Source of the DNA: Streptomyces sp. SLBN-31 | GTDB lineage: Bacteria > Actinomycetota > Actinomycetes > Streptomycetales > Streptomycetaceae | Direction of reading: 5' to 3' | DNA length: 64,000 nt | Assembly: GCF_006715395.1 (NCBI RefSeq) | Contig: NZ_VFNC01000003.1 | Span: forward strand, 558,001-622,000 | In this document: positions 54,261 through 61,808 of the stretch, piece by piece | How positions within the stretch are numbered: the first letter of the stretch is position 1 | Layout: each line of letters opens with the position of its first letter | Position numbers and translations under genes: made by a program | The notes under the pieces: model-generated | Told to the model about the DNA's origin: nothing | Database searches by the model: none | What the model saw: only the letters and a program-made list of their open reading frames with translations

Positions 54261-55427
54261 TCAGCCGTCCGCGGTCAGGACCAGGCCGGACGTCGGAACG
54301 CCGGTACCCGCGGTGACCAGCACCCTTCCCGCGTCCGGCACCCGGTTCACGGCCGTCCCGCGCAGCTGCCGTACGCCCTCCGCTATGCCGTTCATCCCGT
54401 GGAGGTAGGCCTCCCCGAGCTGTCCCCCGTGCGTGTTGATCGGCAACACCTCCCGGGCGACGAAATCGGCCGCCTCACCCCTCCCGCAGAACCCGAACTC
54501 CTCCAGCTGCATCAGGACGAACGGCGTGAAGTGGTCGTACAGGATCGCCACGTCCACATCGGCCGGCGTCAGCCCGGAGGTGCGCCACAGCTGCCGCGCG
54601 ACCACGCCCATCTCCGGCAGGCCGGTCAGGTCGTCGCGGTAGAAGCTCGTCATCTGCTCCTGGCCGCGCCCCGCGCCCTGGGCGGCCGCCGCGATGACCG
54701 CGGGCCGGTTCGGCAGGTCGCGGGCGCGCTCCACGGACGTGACGACGACCGCCTGACCGCCGTCGGTCTCCTGACAGCAGTCCAGGAGTCTGAGCGGCTC
54801 GACGATCCAGCGCGAGGCGGCGTGGTCGGCGAGGGTGATCGGACGGCCGTGGAAGTACGCCGCCGGGTTCGTCGCCGCGTACTTCCGGTCGACCACGGCC
54901 ACCTGCCCGAACGCCTCCGGCGTCAGCCCGTGCACGTGCAGATAGCGCTGGGCCGCCATCGCCACCCAGGACGCCGGGGTGAGCAGCCCGAACGGCAGCG
55001 CCCAGCCGAGCGCCACGCCCTCCGCAGAGGGTTCGCGGTGCTGGACTCCAGAGCCGAACCTGCGGCCCGAGCGCTCATTGAACGCCCGGTAGCAGACGAC
55101 CACCTCGGCCACGCCGGCGGCGACGGCGAGCGCCGCCTGCTGGACCGTCGCGCAGGCCGCCCCGCCGCCGTAGTGGACGCGGGAGAAGAAGGACAGCTCG
55201 CCGATCCCGGCCGCCTGGGCGACGGTGATCTCCGGGTTGGTGTCCATCGTGAAGGTGACCATGCCGTCGACGTCGGCGGGGCTCAGCCCGGCGTCGTCGA
55301 GCGCGGCCCGCACGGCCTCCACGGCCAGCCGCAGCTCACTGCGGCCCGAGTCCTTGGAGAACTCCGTGGCGCCGATGCCGACGATCGCCGCGCGGCCGCC
55401 GAGGGTGTCGCGGGTGCGCGCGCTCAT
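54261..55427 (-). CDS. Thiolase-like lipid-transfer protein (Ltp2-type aldolase)
   Basis: 388 aa SCP2-thiolase relative. The N-terminus is AAIVGIGATEFSKDSGRSELRLA and the active-site region GGGAACATVQQAALAVAAG. In the steroid pathway Ltp2 pairs with a DUF35 protein and cleaves the side chain by retro-aldol reaction. Here it overlaps the MaoC gene (ATGA) and follows a MaoC-DUF35 gene, the same trio as ChsH2-ChsH1-Ltp2. Actual substrate unknown. Confidence 0.85.
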   Translation of the reverse strand: MSARTRDTLGGRAAIVGIGATEFSKDSGRSELRLAVEAVRAALDDAGLSPADVDGMVTFTMDTNPEITVAQAAGIGELSFFSRVHYGGGAACATVQQAALAVAAGVAEVVVCYRAFNERSGRRFGSGVQHREPSAEGVALGWALPFGLLTPASWVAMAAQRYLHVHGLTPEAFGQVAVVDRKYAATNPAAYFHGRPITLADHAASRWIVEPLRLLDCCQETDGGQAVVVTSVERARDLPNRPAVIAAAAQGAGRGQEQMTSFYRDDLTGLPEMGVVARQLWRTSGLTPADVDVAILYDHFTPFVLMQLEEFGFCGRGEAADFVAREVLPINTHGGQLGEAYLHGMNGIAEGVRQLRGTAVNRVPDAGRVLVTAGTGVPTSGLVLTADG

Positions 55428-55849
55428 CCGGCACCTCCGGAGGGCGCCCCGGGCGGCACGGTCACCATCACCGTGCCCGTGACATGGTCGCCGATGCCGT
55501 TCGCGCCGACCACCCGGACCGTCACCGTGTCGCCGTCGACGTGTTCGACCGTCCCCGTCAGCACCATGGTGTCGCCGGGGTGGTTGGGCGCGCCGAGCCG
55601 GATGGCGACCCGGCGGAGCACGGCCCTCGGGCCGAAGTGGTCGGTGATGTAGCGGCCGACCAGGCCGTTGGTGGTCAGGATGTTCATGAAGATGTCGGGG
55701 GAGCCCTTGCGCCGGGCCAGTTCGGCGTCGTGGTGCACGTCCTGGTAGTCGCGGGAGGCGATGGCGCCGGCCACGATCAGGGTGCGGGTGATGGGGATTG
55801 CCAGCGGCGGGAGCTTCTCACCGGCCCGCAGGGCGGTCTCCTGCCTCAT
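55424..55849 (-). CDS. MaoC-like hydratase (ChsH1-like)
   Basis: 141 aa single hot-dog domain. ASRDYQDVHHDAELARRKGSPDIFMN contains the hydratase-motif Asp and His (D-x-x-x-x-H). In ChsH1-ChsH2 complexes this is the catalytic subunit that hydrates the enoyl-CoA. The start overlaps a six-codon mini-ORF created by a 17-bp duplication. Confidence 0.86.
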   Translation of the reverse strand: MRQETALRAGEKLPPLAIPITRTLIVAGAIASRDYQDVHHDAELARRKGSPDIFMNILTTNGLVGRYITDHFGPRAVLRRVAIRLGAPNHPGDTMVLTGTVEHVDGDTVTVRVVGANGIGDHVTGTVMVTVPPGAPSGGAG

Positions 55850-55877
55850 ACGGTCTCCTGCCTCATACGGTCTCCTC
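55844..55877 (-). repeat. 17-bp tandem duplication creating an in-between mini-ORF
   Basis: The minus strand carries GGAGACCGTATGAGGCA twice. The first ATG (55866-55864) overlaps the upstream stop and encodes only MRQETV before a TGA, which overlaps the true MaoC start (55849). The two ATGA junctions give a relay from gene to mini-ORF to gene. Confidence 0.75.
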
Positions 55878-56765
55878 CAGGGCGCGGAAGACGGGCAGTG
55901 TCAATTCCTCGTCGTAGGAGTGGAATTCGAGCCGGACCGGCAGGCCCGTGCGCACCTTGTCGCAGGGCGGTCCGACGACGTTGCTGATCATGCGGACGCC
56001 TTCGGCGAGTTCGACGAGGGCGACGGCGTATGGGGGATCGAAGGCCGGGAAGGACGGGTGGTGCATGACCACGTAGGAGTAGACCGTCCCCTCGCCGCTC
56101 GCCTCGACCGTGTCCCAGTCCGGGCAGCCGCAGTGGTTGCAGCCGGGCAGCCAGGGGAAGCGGAGCGTGCCGCAGCCGGTGCAGCGCTGGATGAGCAGGC
56201 GGTGTTCGGCGACTCCTTCCCAGAAGCCGGCGTTGTCGCGGTTGACGACCGGGCGGGGGCGGGGCGGCGGCTTGCGGGGGCGCGGCGCGGGGGCGTACTT
56301 CAGGACCCGGAAGCGGTGGGTGCCGACGAGGTCGCGGCCCACGCGGACGTTCGTGCGCGTCGTGACGAAGTACCCCGTGCCCAGCTTGGTCGTCTTCCGG
56401 TCCGACACCGACTCGATCACCGAGTCGAAGGTGACCTCGTCGCCGGGGCGCAGCGGCCGCAGGTACTCCTGCTCGCAGTCGGTGGCGACGATCGAGGTGC
56501 AGCCGGCCTCGTCGAGCAGCGCGCTGAGCTCGTCGTACGCCTGGGAGTGGCCGCCGTGACCGGAGAGGCCGCCCATGATCCAGGCCTGGAGCATGGTGGG
56601 CGGTGCCACGGCGTCCGGACCCGTGTACGCGGGGTTCGTGTCGCCCATCGCCTCGCACCAGTGCCGGATCATGGGCAGGTTGACGGGGTCCTTGCCCTTA
56701 CCGGCGACGGTGGCGGCCCGTCCCTCGTAGGCCTTCAGCCGTGCGCCCAGCTCGTCCTCGCCCAC
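55863..56765 (-). CDS. MaoC-DUF35 fusion (ChsH2-like)
   Basis: 300 aa. The N-terminal hot-dog domain (about 20-155, NPAYTGPDAVAPPTMLQAW) is followed by a DUF35 zinc ribbon and OB fold (CTGCGTLRFPWLPGCNHCGCP, about 195-215). In the steroid pathway ChsH2 joins ChsH1 and its DUF35 binds Ltp2. First gene of the trio; a palindrome lies about 30 bp upstream. Confidence 0.88.
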   Translation of the reverse strand: MGEDELGARLKAYEGRAATVAGKGKDPVNLPMIRHWCEAMGDTNPAYTGPDAVAPPTMLQAWIMGGLSGHGGHSQAYDELSALLDEAGCTSIVATDCEQEYLRPLRPGDEVTFDSVIESVSDRKTTKLGTGYFVTTRTNVRVGRDLVGTHRFRVLKYAPAPRPRKPPPRPRPVVNRDNAGFWEGVAEHRLLIQRCTGCGTLRFPWLPGCNHCGCPDWDTVEASGEGTVYSYVVMHHPSFPAFDPPYAVALVELAEGVRMISNVVGPPCDKVRTGLPVRLEFHSYDEELTLPVFRALEETV

Positions 56766-56793
56766 TGTCGCCCCCTCGCTGCCAGAGAGGTTT

Positions 56794-56808
56794 CTGACTG
56801 TCCGTCAG
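56794..56808. promoter_or_regulatory. Palindrome CTGAC-TGTCC-GTCAG upstream of the ChsH2-like operon
   Basis: A 5-bp inverted repeat with 5-bp spacer, embedded in TTTCTGACTGTCCGTCAGAT, about 30 bp before the start. TetR regulators of acyl-CoA metabolism use similar sites. Confidence 0.45.
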
Positions 56809-56899
56809 ATCTGATGCGGTGTCAAGGTCGCTTCCCCGCATACGGAACGCCTGCGCGGCGGCGCCGAAGCACCGCCGCGCAGACATGTCACCCCCTCCC

Positions 56900-57060
56900 A
56901 CAGAGCACACCACCGGACCTTCCCCCGACCCCTCCCGGGGCCTTCCCCCGGACCCTCCCCTTCCCTTCCCTGGACCCTCCCCTTCCCCTCCCCGGGCGGT
57001 CCCCAGCCCCTCCCCAGCCCAGCCCGATCCCTCCCCGGACCCTCCCCGGACCCTCCCCCG
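56900..57060. repeat. Polypyrimidine/polypurine low-complexity tract
   Basis: The plus strand is a near-continuous C/T run built from variants of CCCTCCCCGGAC. The minus strand therefore carries many GGG and GGGG runs, suited to G-quadruplex or triplex formation. It fills the gap (56766-57075) downstream of the small secreted protein gene. Confidence 0.8.
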
Positions 57061-57075
57061 GTCAGAGCCGGAGGC

Positions 57076-57387
57076 TCACCACAAATGGCCGAAGCGGATG
57101 GCGACGTCCTCGTTCCCCTGCTCAATGCCCGTGAACGCGGAGCCGTTGACCTGCGCGGTGTTGCTCTGGTTCGAGGCTCCGGAGCCGACCGCGTTCTGCT
57201 GCGTGGTGGACGAGTTGCCGTTGTTGTCGTGGCCGACGCCACTGCCGACGGCGCTCGCCACGCCCGCGTTCGATCCGTCGTCCGCGAAGGCGCCGTTGTC
57301 CGCCGCCGCGACGCCCGCGAACAGAGCGGCTGCCAGCGGCAGGGCGGAGACGGCGGCGATGACGCGGGCGGTACGGATGCTTGCCAT
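57076..57387 (-). CDS. Small secreted Asn/Gly/Ser-rich protein
   Basis: 103 aa with a signal peptide (VIAAVSALPLAAALFAGVAAA, cleaved about residue 29). The mature part is Asn, Gly, Ser-rich (GVGHDNNGNSSTTQQNAV) and ends IRFGHLW. Start ATG with a near-perfect GGAGGAAGA. No Cys and no chaplin motif, so it is not a chaplin, and it does not match rodlins. Probably surface-exposed in hyphae. Confidence 0.75.
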   Translation of the reverse strand: MASIRTARVIAAVSALPLAAALFAGVAAADNGAFADDGSNAGVASAVGSGVGHDNNGNSSTTQQNAVGSGASNQSNTAQVNGSAFTGIEQGNEDVAIRFGHLW

Positions 57388-57744
57388 TTCTTCCTCCAGA
57401 ACCCGGCTTCCTTGCCGGAAGTACGTCAGGTACGTCAAGTACGGCTACTGCCAGGGGAGTTGGCCGACCGCCCCGGCGGTTGTGCACGACGTCGCGAGAC
57501 CAGACTTGCCCACCGAATCCCCGACGAACCACCCCGGAAGCACCGATTCCCACTCAAGTGCTACAACAAGTCGATAAACCCCTTTCGCCACTTCGAAGGC
57601 GCAGGTCGGCGTAGTACGGGCACTTCCGACCCATGGCACATAAGGGATGAAGCGTTACGGCAGTTTTCCGGCCAATCCGCCGGCCTTCGGCGCGTCGAGC
57701 CCGACTCCCTTCCCTTTTTCGAACGTACGTACGAACATGGAGGC
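57388..57744. other. 357-nt intergenic region with 9-bp direct repeats
   Basis: Three adjoining 9-mers, GTACGTCAG, GTACGTCAA and GTACGGCTA (57421-57447), lie about 35-60 bp upstream of the secreted-protein start. A hairpin CCGGC-N6-GCCGG falls between them and the gene. The rest, up to the primase-polymerase start, shows no gene. Confidence 0.6.
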
Positions 57745-58614
57745 ATGGCCACCACCGACCGGCAGGCCACGACGCTGGCCCTCGCACACGCCCTGTCAGC
57801 CGCCGAGCGCGGACTGGCCGTCATCCCCCTGTCCCGCACGAAACTTCCGGCCCTGCGCTCCCCCCACCGCGACGACCCCGCCCCCACGCCCTGCCACGGC
57901 GAGTGCGGCCGCCTCGGCCACGGCGTGTACGACGCCTCGGCCGACCCGGCGCGCATCCGCGAACTGTTCGCCGCGGCCCCCTGGGCGACGGGCTACGGCA
58001 TCGCCTGCGGCCTGCCGCCCCACCACCTGATCGGCATCGACCTCGACACCAAATGCGGCACCGATTCCTCGGCGGCCCTGCGCGAACTGGCCCTGCGCCA
58101 CCTCTTCACGATCCCCGACACCGTCGTCGTGCTCACCCCCAGCGGTGGCCGCCACCTCTGGCTGACCGGACCGCCCGACACCGCCGTCCCCAACTCCGCC
58201 GGCCGCCTGGCCCCCGGCATCGACATCCGAGGCGCCGGTGGCTACCTCGTCGGCCCCGGCTCGCGCACCGACCACGGCCTCTACACGGCCGCTCCCGGCA
58301 CCGCCCACCTCGCCCCGGCCGCCTGCCCGCCGGCCCTGCTACGGCTGCTCCTGCCGCCTCCGCGCCCCACCCATCCCTCCACCCACCCCTCGGCCGGCGA
58401 CCACGGGCAGGGCCTGGTGCAGTTCGTCCTCGCCGCCCACGAGGGCCAGCGCAACACCCGCCTGTTCTGGGCCGCCTGCCGCGCCTACGAGAACGGCATC
58501 GGCCCCGCCCTCGTCGCCCCCCTGGTCGACGCGGCGCTCGACACCGGCCTGTCCGAACGCGAGGCCCGCGCGACGATCGCGTCGGCGGCCCGGATGACGG
58601 GGCATCGGGCCTGA
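57745..58614 (+). CDS. Bifunctional primase-polymerase (PrimPol N-terminal domain) protein
   Basis: 289 aa AEP-family protein. The metal site DLD in LIGIDLDTKCG, with SGGRHLWLT and PGIDIRGAGGYLVGPGS, marks the prim-pol core (about 15-205). A short helical tail follows. No helicase or integrase adjoins it, though such proteins usually belong to integrative elements. Start ATG with GGAGG. Repeats begin right after its stop. Confidence 0.85.
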   Translation: MATTDRQATTLALAHALSAAERGLAVIPLSRTKLPALRSPHRDDPAPTPCHGECGRLGHGVYDASADPARIRELFAAAPWATGYGIACGLPPHHLIGIDLDTKCGTDSSAALRELALRHLFTIPDTVVVLTPSGGRHLWLTGPPDTAVPNSAGRLAPGIDIRGAGGYLVGPGSRTDHGLYTAAPGTAHLAPAACPPALLRLLLPPPRPTHPSTHPSAGDHGQGLVQFVLAAHEGQRNTRLFWAACRAYENGIGPALVAPLVDAALDTGLSEREARATIASAARMTGHRA

Positions 58615-58745
58615 CACGACGGCTCGTCCGCACCTCTGGGCCGGCCCGGAAACACCTCGTCCGCTTCTCCGGGCAGCCCGGAAACACCTCGTCCGGACCT
58701 CTCGGACGGCAGGGAAACACCTCGTCCGGACTTCTGGGCGGCACG
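58615..58745 (+). repeat. Four imperfect 32/33-bp tandem repeats
   Basis: Consensus GGAAACACCTCGTCCG followed by about 16 bases of CTTCTGGGCGGC type. The CTCGTCCG element recurs at 58623, 58656, 58688 and 58721, so the pitch is 33, 32 and 33 bp, about three helical turns. All of each unit is similar, so this is not a CRISPR array. Confidence 0.75.
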
Positions 58746-58790
58746 AAAAACACAAGGACCTCGATGCACCACCGCCCTACAGTGCGGACC

Positions 58791-59222
58791 ATGTCGCTGA
58801 CCCGCGTGATCCTCGCTTCCGGCCACTCCGTCGACCTCACCGAGCTGCGGATGTCGTCGACGTACGGCGGCCTGCTCGAGGGCTACCCCTGCAAGCCGGT
58901 CAACGACATCCGCATCAAGGGACTGCTGCACACCGCCGAACGTGCCTTCCCCAACGGCCCGATGCACTTCGTCACGCCTCCGCGCGAGTACCCCGACCAG
59001 TACGCGGGCGCCTTCGGCCCGGTGGAGATCCTGCCGCCGGTGGCCTGCGTCGGGTACTTCCGCTCCGGCCCCCTCGACCCCGCGCACGACCCGGTCCTGT
59101 ACCGCTCGGGACTCACGGTCGTCTGGTTCCAGCCGACGACCCAGGTCCCGTACGAGTGCGAGGCGGCGACGGAACTGCGAGAACTGGACTGGGCGGGGCT
59201 GGCCCGGGACTACGAGCTCTGA
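58791..59222 (+). CDS. Conserved hypothetical protein
   Basis: 143 aa. Core RMSSTYGGLLEGYPCKPVND, FGPVEILPPVACVGYF and LTVVWFQPTTQVP suggest a mixed alpha/beta fold. No signal peptide. Its last bases begin a 28-bp duplication. No family recognised. Confidence 0.7.
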   Translation: MSLTRVILASGHSVDLTELRMSSTYGGLLEGYPCKPVNDIRIKGLLHTAERAFPNGPMHFVTPPREYPDQYAGAFGPVEILPPVACVGYFRSGPLDPAHDPVLYRSGLTVVWFQPTTQVPYECEAATELRELDWAGLARDYEL

Positions 59223-59290
59223 CGCACCCGCGCGAACGCGAGGCCGAGGCCGAGGCGAAACAGGCCCGGGACTACGAGCTCAGACGCACC
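59201..59290. repeat. 28-bp direct duplication at the ends of two convergent genes
   Basis: GGCCCGGGACTACGAGCTC(T/A)GACGCACC occurs at 59201-59228 and 59263-59290, differing at one base. The first copy ends the plus-strand gene; the second supplies the stop and last codons of the minus-strand lipoprotein. Confidence 0.85.
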
Positions 59291-59763
59291 TTGTCGACGC
59301 GCCAGGCGATCATCCCGGTGGCGCCTCGGCCACCCCGTACGTCGATCCTGGTCCCGGCGGCCTTCAGCGCGAAGCGCACGGAGACCGGGACGCCGTCGCA
59401 GGAAACCCGCGCGACGGGCGCCGTGCGGGCCGGCACGAAGCCGACCTCGACGGTGCCCCGGCCCGCGCACGCCACGGTGACGCGATAACCGTTGCCCTTG
59501 GGCAGGCCGAGCTCGTCCTGTGCCCCCTCCGACGCTCGGTCCAGCCCGGACACCAGCGGGGCGCCACCCGAGATCCCGGCGAGGCCCGCCCGGGCCGCCG
59601 CCGCGAACCGCTGCTCCCCCTGGGCGGCCGTGGACTTCGAACGCCCGGGCGCGGACCCGGAGCCCTCAGGAGCGGCACCCGAACTGCACGCTGTCACGAG
59701 CAGAGCCGGTACGAGCGCGAGGGCGCAGGTCAGAACGGCGAGACGCGGATGCTCGGTTGTCAT
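59272..59763 (-). CDS. Lipoprotein of unknown function
   Basis: 163 aa with lipobox LVTAC, acylated Cys near residue 26 (LLVTACSSGAAPEGSG). The mature part has YRVTVACAGRGTVEVGFVPAR and one further Cys pair. Start is probably the ATG of MTTEHPRL. Its final codons lie inside a 28-bp duplication. Confidence 0.75.
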   Translation of the reverse strand: MTTEHPRLAVLTCALALVPALLVTACSSGAAPEGSGSAPGRSKSTAAQGEQRFAAAARAGLAGISGGAPLVSGLDRASEGAQDELGLPKGNGYRVTVACAGRGTVEVGFVPARTAPVARVSCDGVPVSVRFALKAAGTRIDVRGGRGATGMIAWRVDKVRLSS

Positions 59764-59808
59764 GCCCTGCAAGACAGCGGGGACGGCGGAACCGTTCCCG
59801 CCGCTCGC

Positions 59809-60039
59809 TCACGGCATCGGCCGACTCCTCGCCCGCCTGCGTTCGGCGATCTCCTGTGCGGCCACTCCGAAGCAGGCCAGGGACACGGCGAGCGCAGCGG
59901 CCTTGGCCCATGACTCGTCCAGCCAGAGATGTGACCCCGCGGCGGCCCCGCCCAGGGGGACCAGCCCCAGCCCGAACCGCATCCCGCGACGCGCCCACGG
60001 CGATCCCGCTCGCCCGGCCGTCGCCCGTTCGTCAGTCAT
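59809..60039 (-). CDS. Small membrane protein
   Basis: 76 aa, ATG start. One or two hydrophobic segments (RFGLGLVPLGGAAAGSHLW and AALAVSLACFGVAAQ) and a basic tail (RRRARSRP). No function known. Confidence 0.6.
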   Translation of the reverse strand: MTDERATAGRAGSPWARRGMRFGLGLVPLGGAAAGSHLWLDESWAKAAALAVSLACFGVAAQEIAERRRARSRPMP

Positions 60040-60163
60040 GCCCAAATCAATACCACCACGCCGCCAACCCCCTGACCCCACCGATGAGAGGCCGGCGTGG
60101 AATCCGTCTTACCGAGAGCAGCGACGAGGCGGCCAGGGGGTCGCCGTACAAGGAGGGACCACG

Positions 60164-60502
60164 ATGGCGCGGTATCTGATCTCGTTCGACGACGGATCGA
60201 TGGACTTCCCCGAGGAGGACTTCCCGGCGGTCGCCGAGGCGTCCCACCGGGTGGTCAAGGAGGCCAAGGAGGCAGGCGTCCGGATCTTCGGTGCCGGAAT
60301 CGAGCGTCAGCGGGCGAGCATCGTGGCCACCGACGGCACGGTCACGGACGGGCCGTTCCCCGAGACCAAGGCGGTCGTCGGCGGCTGCTCGATCATCGAG
60401 GTCCCGACGCGCGAGGACGCGCTGAGGTGGGCCGCGAAGATCGCCGAGGCGTGCCGGTGCGCACAGGAGGTACGCGAGATCATGCACGACCCCGACAGCT
60501 GA
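60164..60502 (+). CDS. YCII/DGPF-domain protein
   Basis: 112 aa ferredoxin-like protein with the signature VTDGPFPETKAVVGGCSIIEVP. Start ATG with AGGAGG. Function unknown; family members include PhnB-linked and sigma-factor-linked proteins. Confidence 0.85.
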   Translation: MARYLISFDDGSMDFPEEDFPAVAEASHRVVKEAKEAGVRIFGAGIERQRASIVATDGTVTDGPFPETKAVVGGCSIIEVPTREDALRWAAKIAEACRCAQEVREIMHDPDS

Positions 60503-60607
60503 GCCACCGGCGTTCGCCGAGGTTCAAGGGCGTGATCTGTGCCGCCGTCAGTTCGATCACTAGCCTGGACGTCCACCAGCGTCGGCGCACAGACCGGGGG
60601 AATCCGC

Positions 60608-60823
60608 ATGATCGAGCTTGGCGTCTTGTTCGGCCTTCTCGTGGCCGGGGCAGCGGCGTTGATCTTCGTGCTCTTGAGACGAGGGAACAGCGGAACGCAG
60701 AACGTCGACGGGCTCCTCATCGAGCAGGCGCGGCGGGAACAGGCGCACAACGACCGAGTGACCTACAACGCGGGTGCGGTGGACCGTACCGTGCCGACCT
60801 TGCGCGACCACGATCGACCCTAG
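60608..60823 (+). CDS. Small membrane protein
   Basis: 71 aa with one N-terminal helix (LFGLLVAGAAALIFVLL), then a polar helical tail. Start ATG with GGGGGAA upstream. Followed by a strong terminator. Confidence 0.65.
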   Translation: MIELGVLFGLLVAGAAALIFVLLRRGNSGTQNVDGLLIEQARREQAHNDRVTYNAGAVDRTVPTLRDHDRP

Positions 60824-60834
60824 CCGGACACAAA

Positions 60835-60871
60835 AACGGCCCCCGATCGGAAACTCCGGTCGGGGGCCGTT
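60835..60871 (+). terminator. Terminator hairpin
   Basis: AACGGCCCCCGA (60835-60846) pairs with TCGGGGGCCGTT (60860-60871, one mismatch). Confidence 0.85.
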
Positions 60872-60897
60872 GTCACTGCTGACTTGGCGTCGGCGGG

Positions 60898-61080
60898 TCA
60901 GGCCCACCACAACGACCAGTGCGTCCGCAGCGGCAAGCTCTCCGCGTACTCGGGGAAGGGCATCGGCGGATCATCGACGATGTTGTCGGCGGTCGACAAC
61001 ACATGCTCCAGAGCCAGGAGCTCCGCGTGTGCCGCGTTCCGCGGCGGGCGGGCAACGGAGACGAACAACTCGCCTGCCAT
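60898..61080 (-). CDS. Short hypothetical protein
   Basis: 60 aa, starting MAGELFVSVARPPRNAAHAE, and ending SLPLRTHWSLWWA. It lies 17 nt downstream of the VOC gene on the same strand and could be co-transcribed. No family and no good ribosome-binding site, so moderate support only. Confidence 0.5.
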   Translation of the reverse strand: MAGELFVSVARPPRNAAHAELLALEHVLSTADNIVDDPPMPFPEYAESLPLRTHWSLWWA

Positions 61081-61097
61081 TCCGTGGCGTCAGCTAA

Positions 61098-61508
61098 TTA
61101 GTCCCGCTTGGGCCAGATCGGGCCCTGATCAGTCCAAATGACGCCCTTGTTGCGGCACAGGCAGAAGGGGTGGCCGATCGGGTCGGTGTAGACCTGCCAG
61201 CCGTAGCCGTTCGGGCCGACGAAGTCCTGCCTCAGCGTCGCGCCGAGGTCGAGGACGCGGCGCTGCTCGGACTCGATCTCGTCCACTTCGAAGTCGAGGT
61301 GGAACTGCTTGGGGTGCTCGCTGTCGGGCCACTGCGGAGCGCGGTAGTCGTCCACCCGGATGAATGCCAGCTCGATCTCGCCGAACTGGATGCCGGCCCA
61401 GTCCTCGGAGCTGCCTTCCTTGATCGGACGGCTCGTCACCTCGGAGTAGAAAGCTGCCAGCTTCATCGTGTCCGGGCAGTCGATAATGAAATCGGTGAGT
61501 CGCAGCAT
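61098..61508 (-). CDS. VOC-family (glyoxalase-like) protein
   Basis: 136 aa with one full glyoxalase fold: LRLTDFIIDCPDTMKLAAFYSE, HLDFEVDEIES and DPIGHPFCLCRN. The His in HLDFEV and Asp/Glu positions fit the metal site. Substrate unknown. Confidence 0.85.
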   Translation of the reverse strand: MLRLTDFIIDCPDTMKLAAFYSEVTSRPIKEGSSEDWAGIQFGEIELAFIRVDDYRAPQWPDSEHPKQFHLDFEVDEIESEQRRVLDLGATLRQDFVGPNGYGWQVYTDPIGHPFCLCRNKGVIWTDQGPIWPKRD

Positions 61509-61634
61509 CCTGCGATCTTGTCACGAGCTCACACCGCCTGAGTTGCCTCGAGACGAAGAGGTCCGTGCCCCACCCGTGCCCGATCGTGCGGGAAACCGCG
61601 GGGAGTCGCGGGCGCGGGCGGCAACGCGCAGCAC

Positions 61635-61707
61635 AACGGCCTCTGACCGCCTTACCTGGTCAGAGGCCGTTCACCTGCGGAGGCGGTGGGATTTGAGCAT
61701 CGAGCCC
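61635..61707 (-). other. tRNA-Ser 3'-end-like fragment followed by a strong hairpin
   Basis: The minus strand 61707-61678 reads like the T-loop and acceptor end of a tRNA-Ser (TCAAATCCCACCGCCTCCG), one base different from the intact tRNA-Ser(GCT) over 19 nt. A hairpin AACGGCCTCTGACC / GGTCAGAGGCCGTT (61635-61648, 61658-61671) follows, just where tRNA terminators lie. The rest of the tRNA is missing. No other gene is seen in 61509-61808. Confidence 0.5.
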
Positions 61708-61808
61708 TTCTCGGTGAAGGGCTGCCGGTCGGCAGGGGACGCAGGGTCAGCGGCAGGGCGCACAAGGATGGTTCGGACTCCGCCGTCGGCACCGTCGACC
61801 AAGACAGG

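Noticed and set aside
57076..57387. Chaplin or rodlin
   Set aside because: No chaplin Cys pair or repeat and no match to the rodlin pattern that I can recall; kept as an unassigned secreted protein.
57085..58614. A single 509-aa gene in the frame of the primase-polymerase
   Set aside because: The open frame runs through the opposite strand of the secreted protein gene and a non-coding gap. A good ribosome-binding site and the family start are at 57745.
58615..58745. CRISPR array
   Set aside because: Only four units, the whole unit is similar so there are no unrelated spacers, repeats are imperfect, and no cas gene is near.
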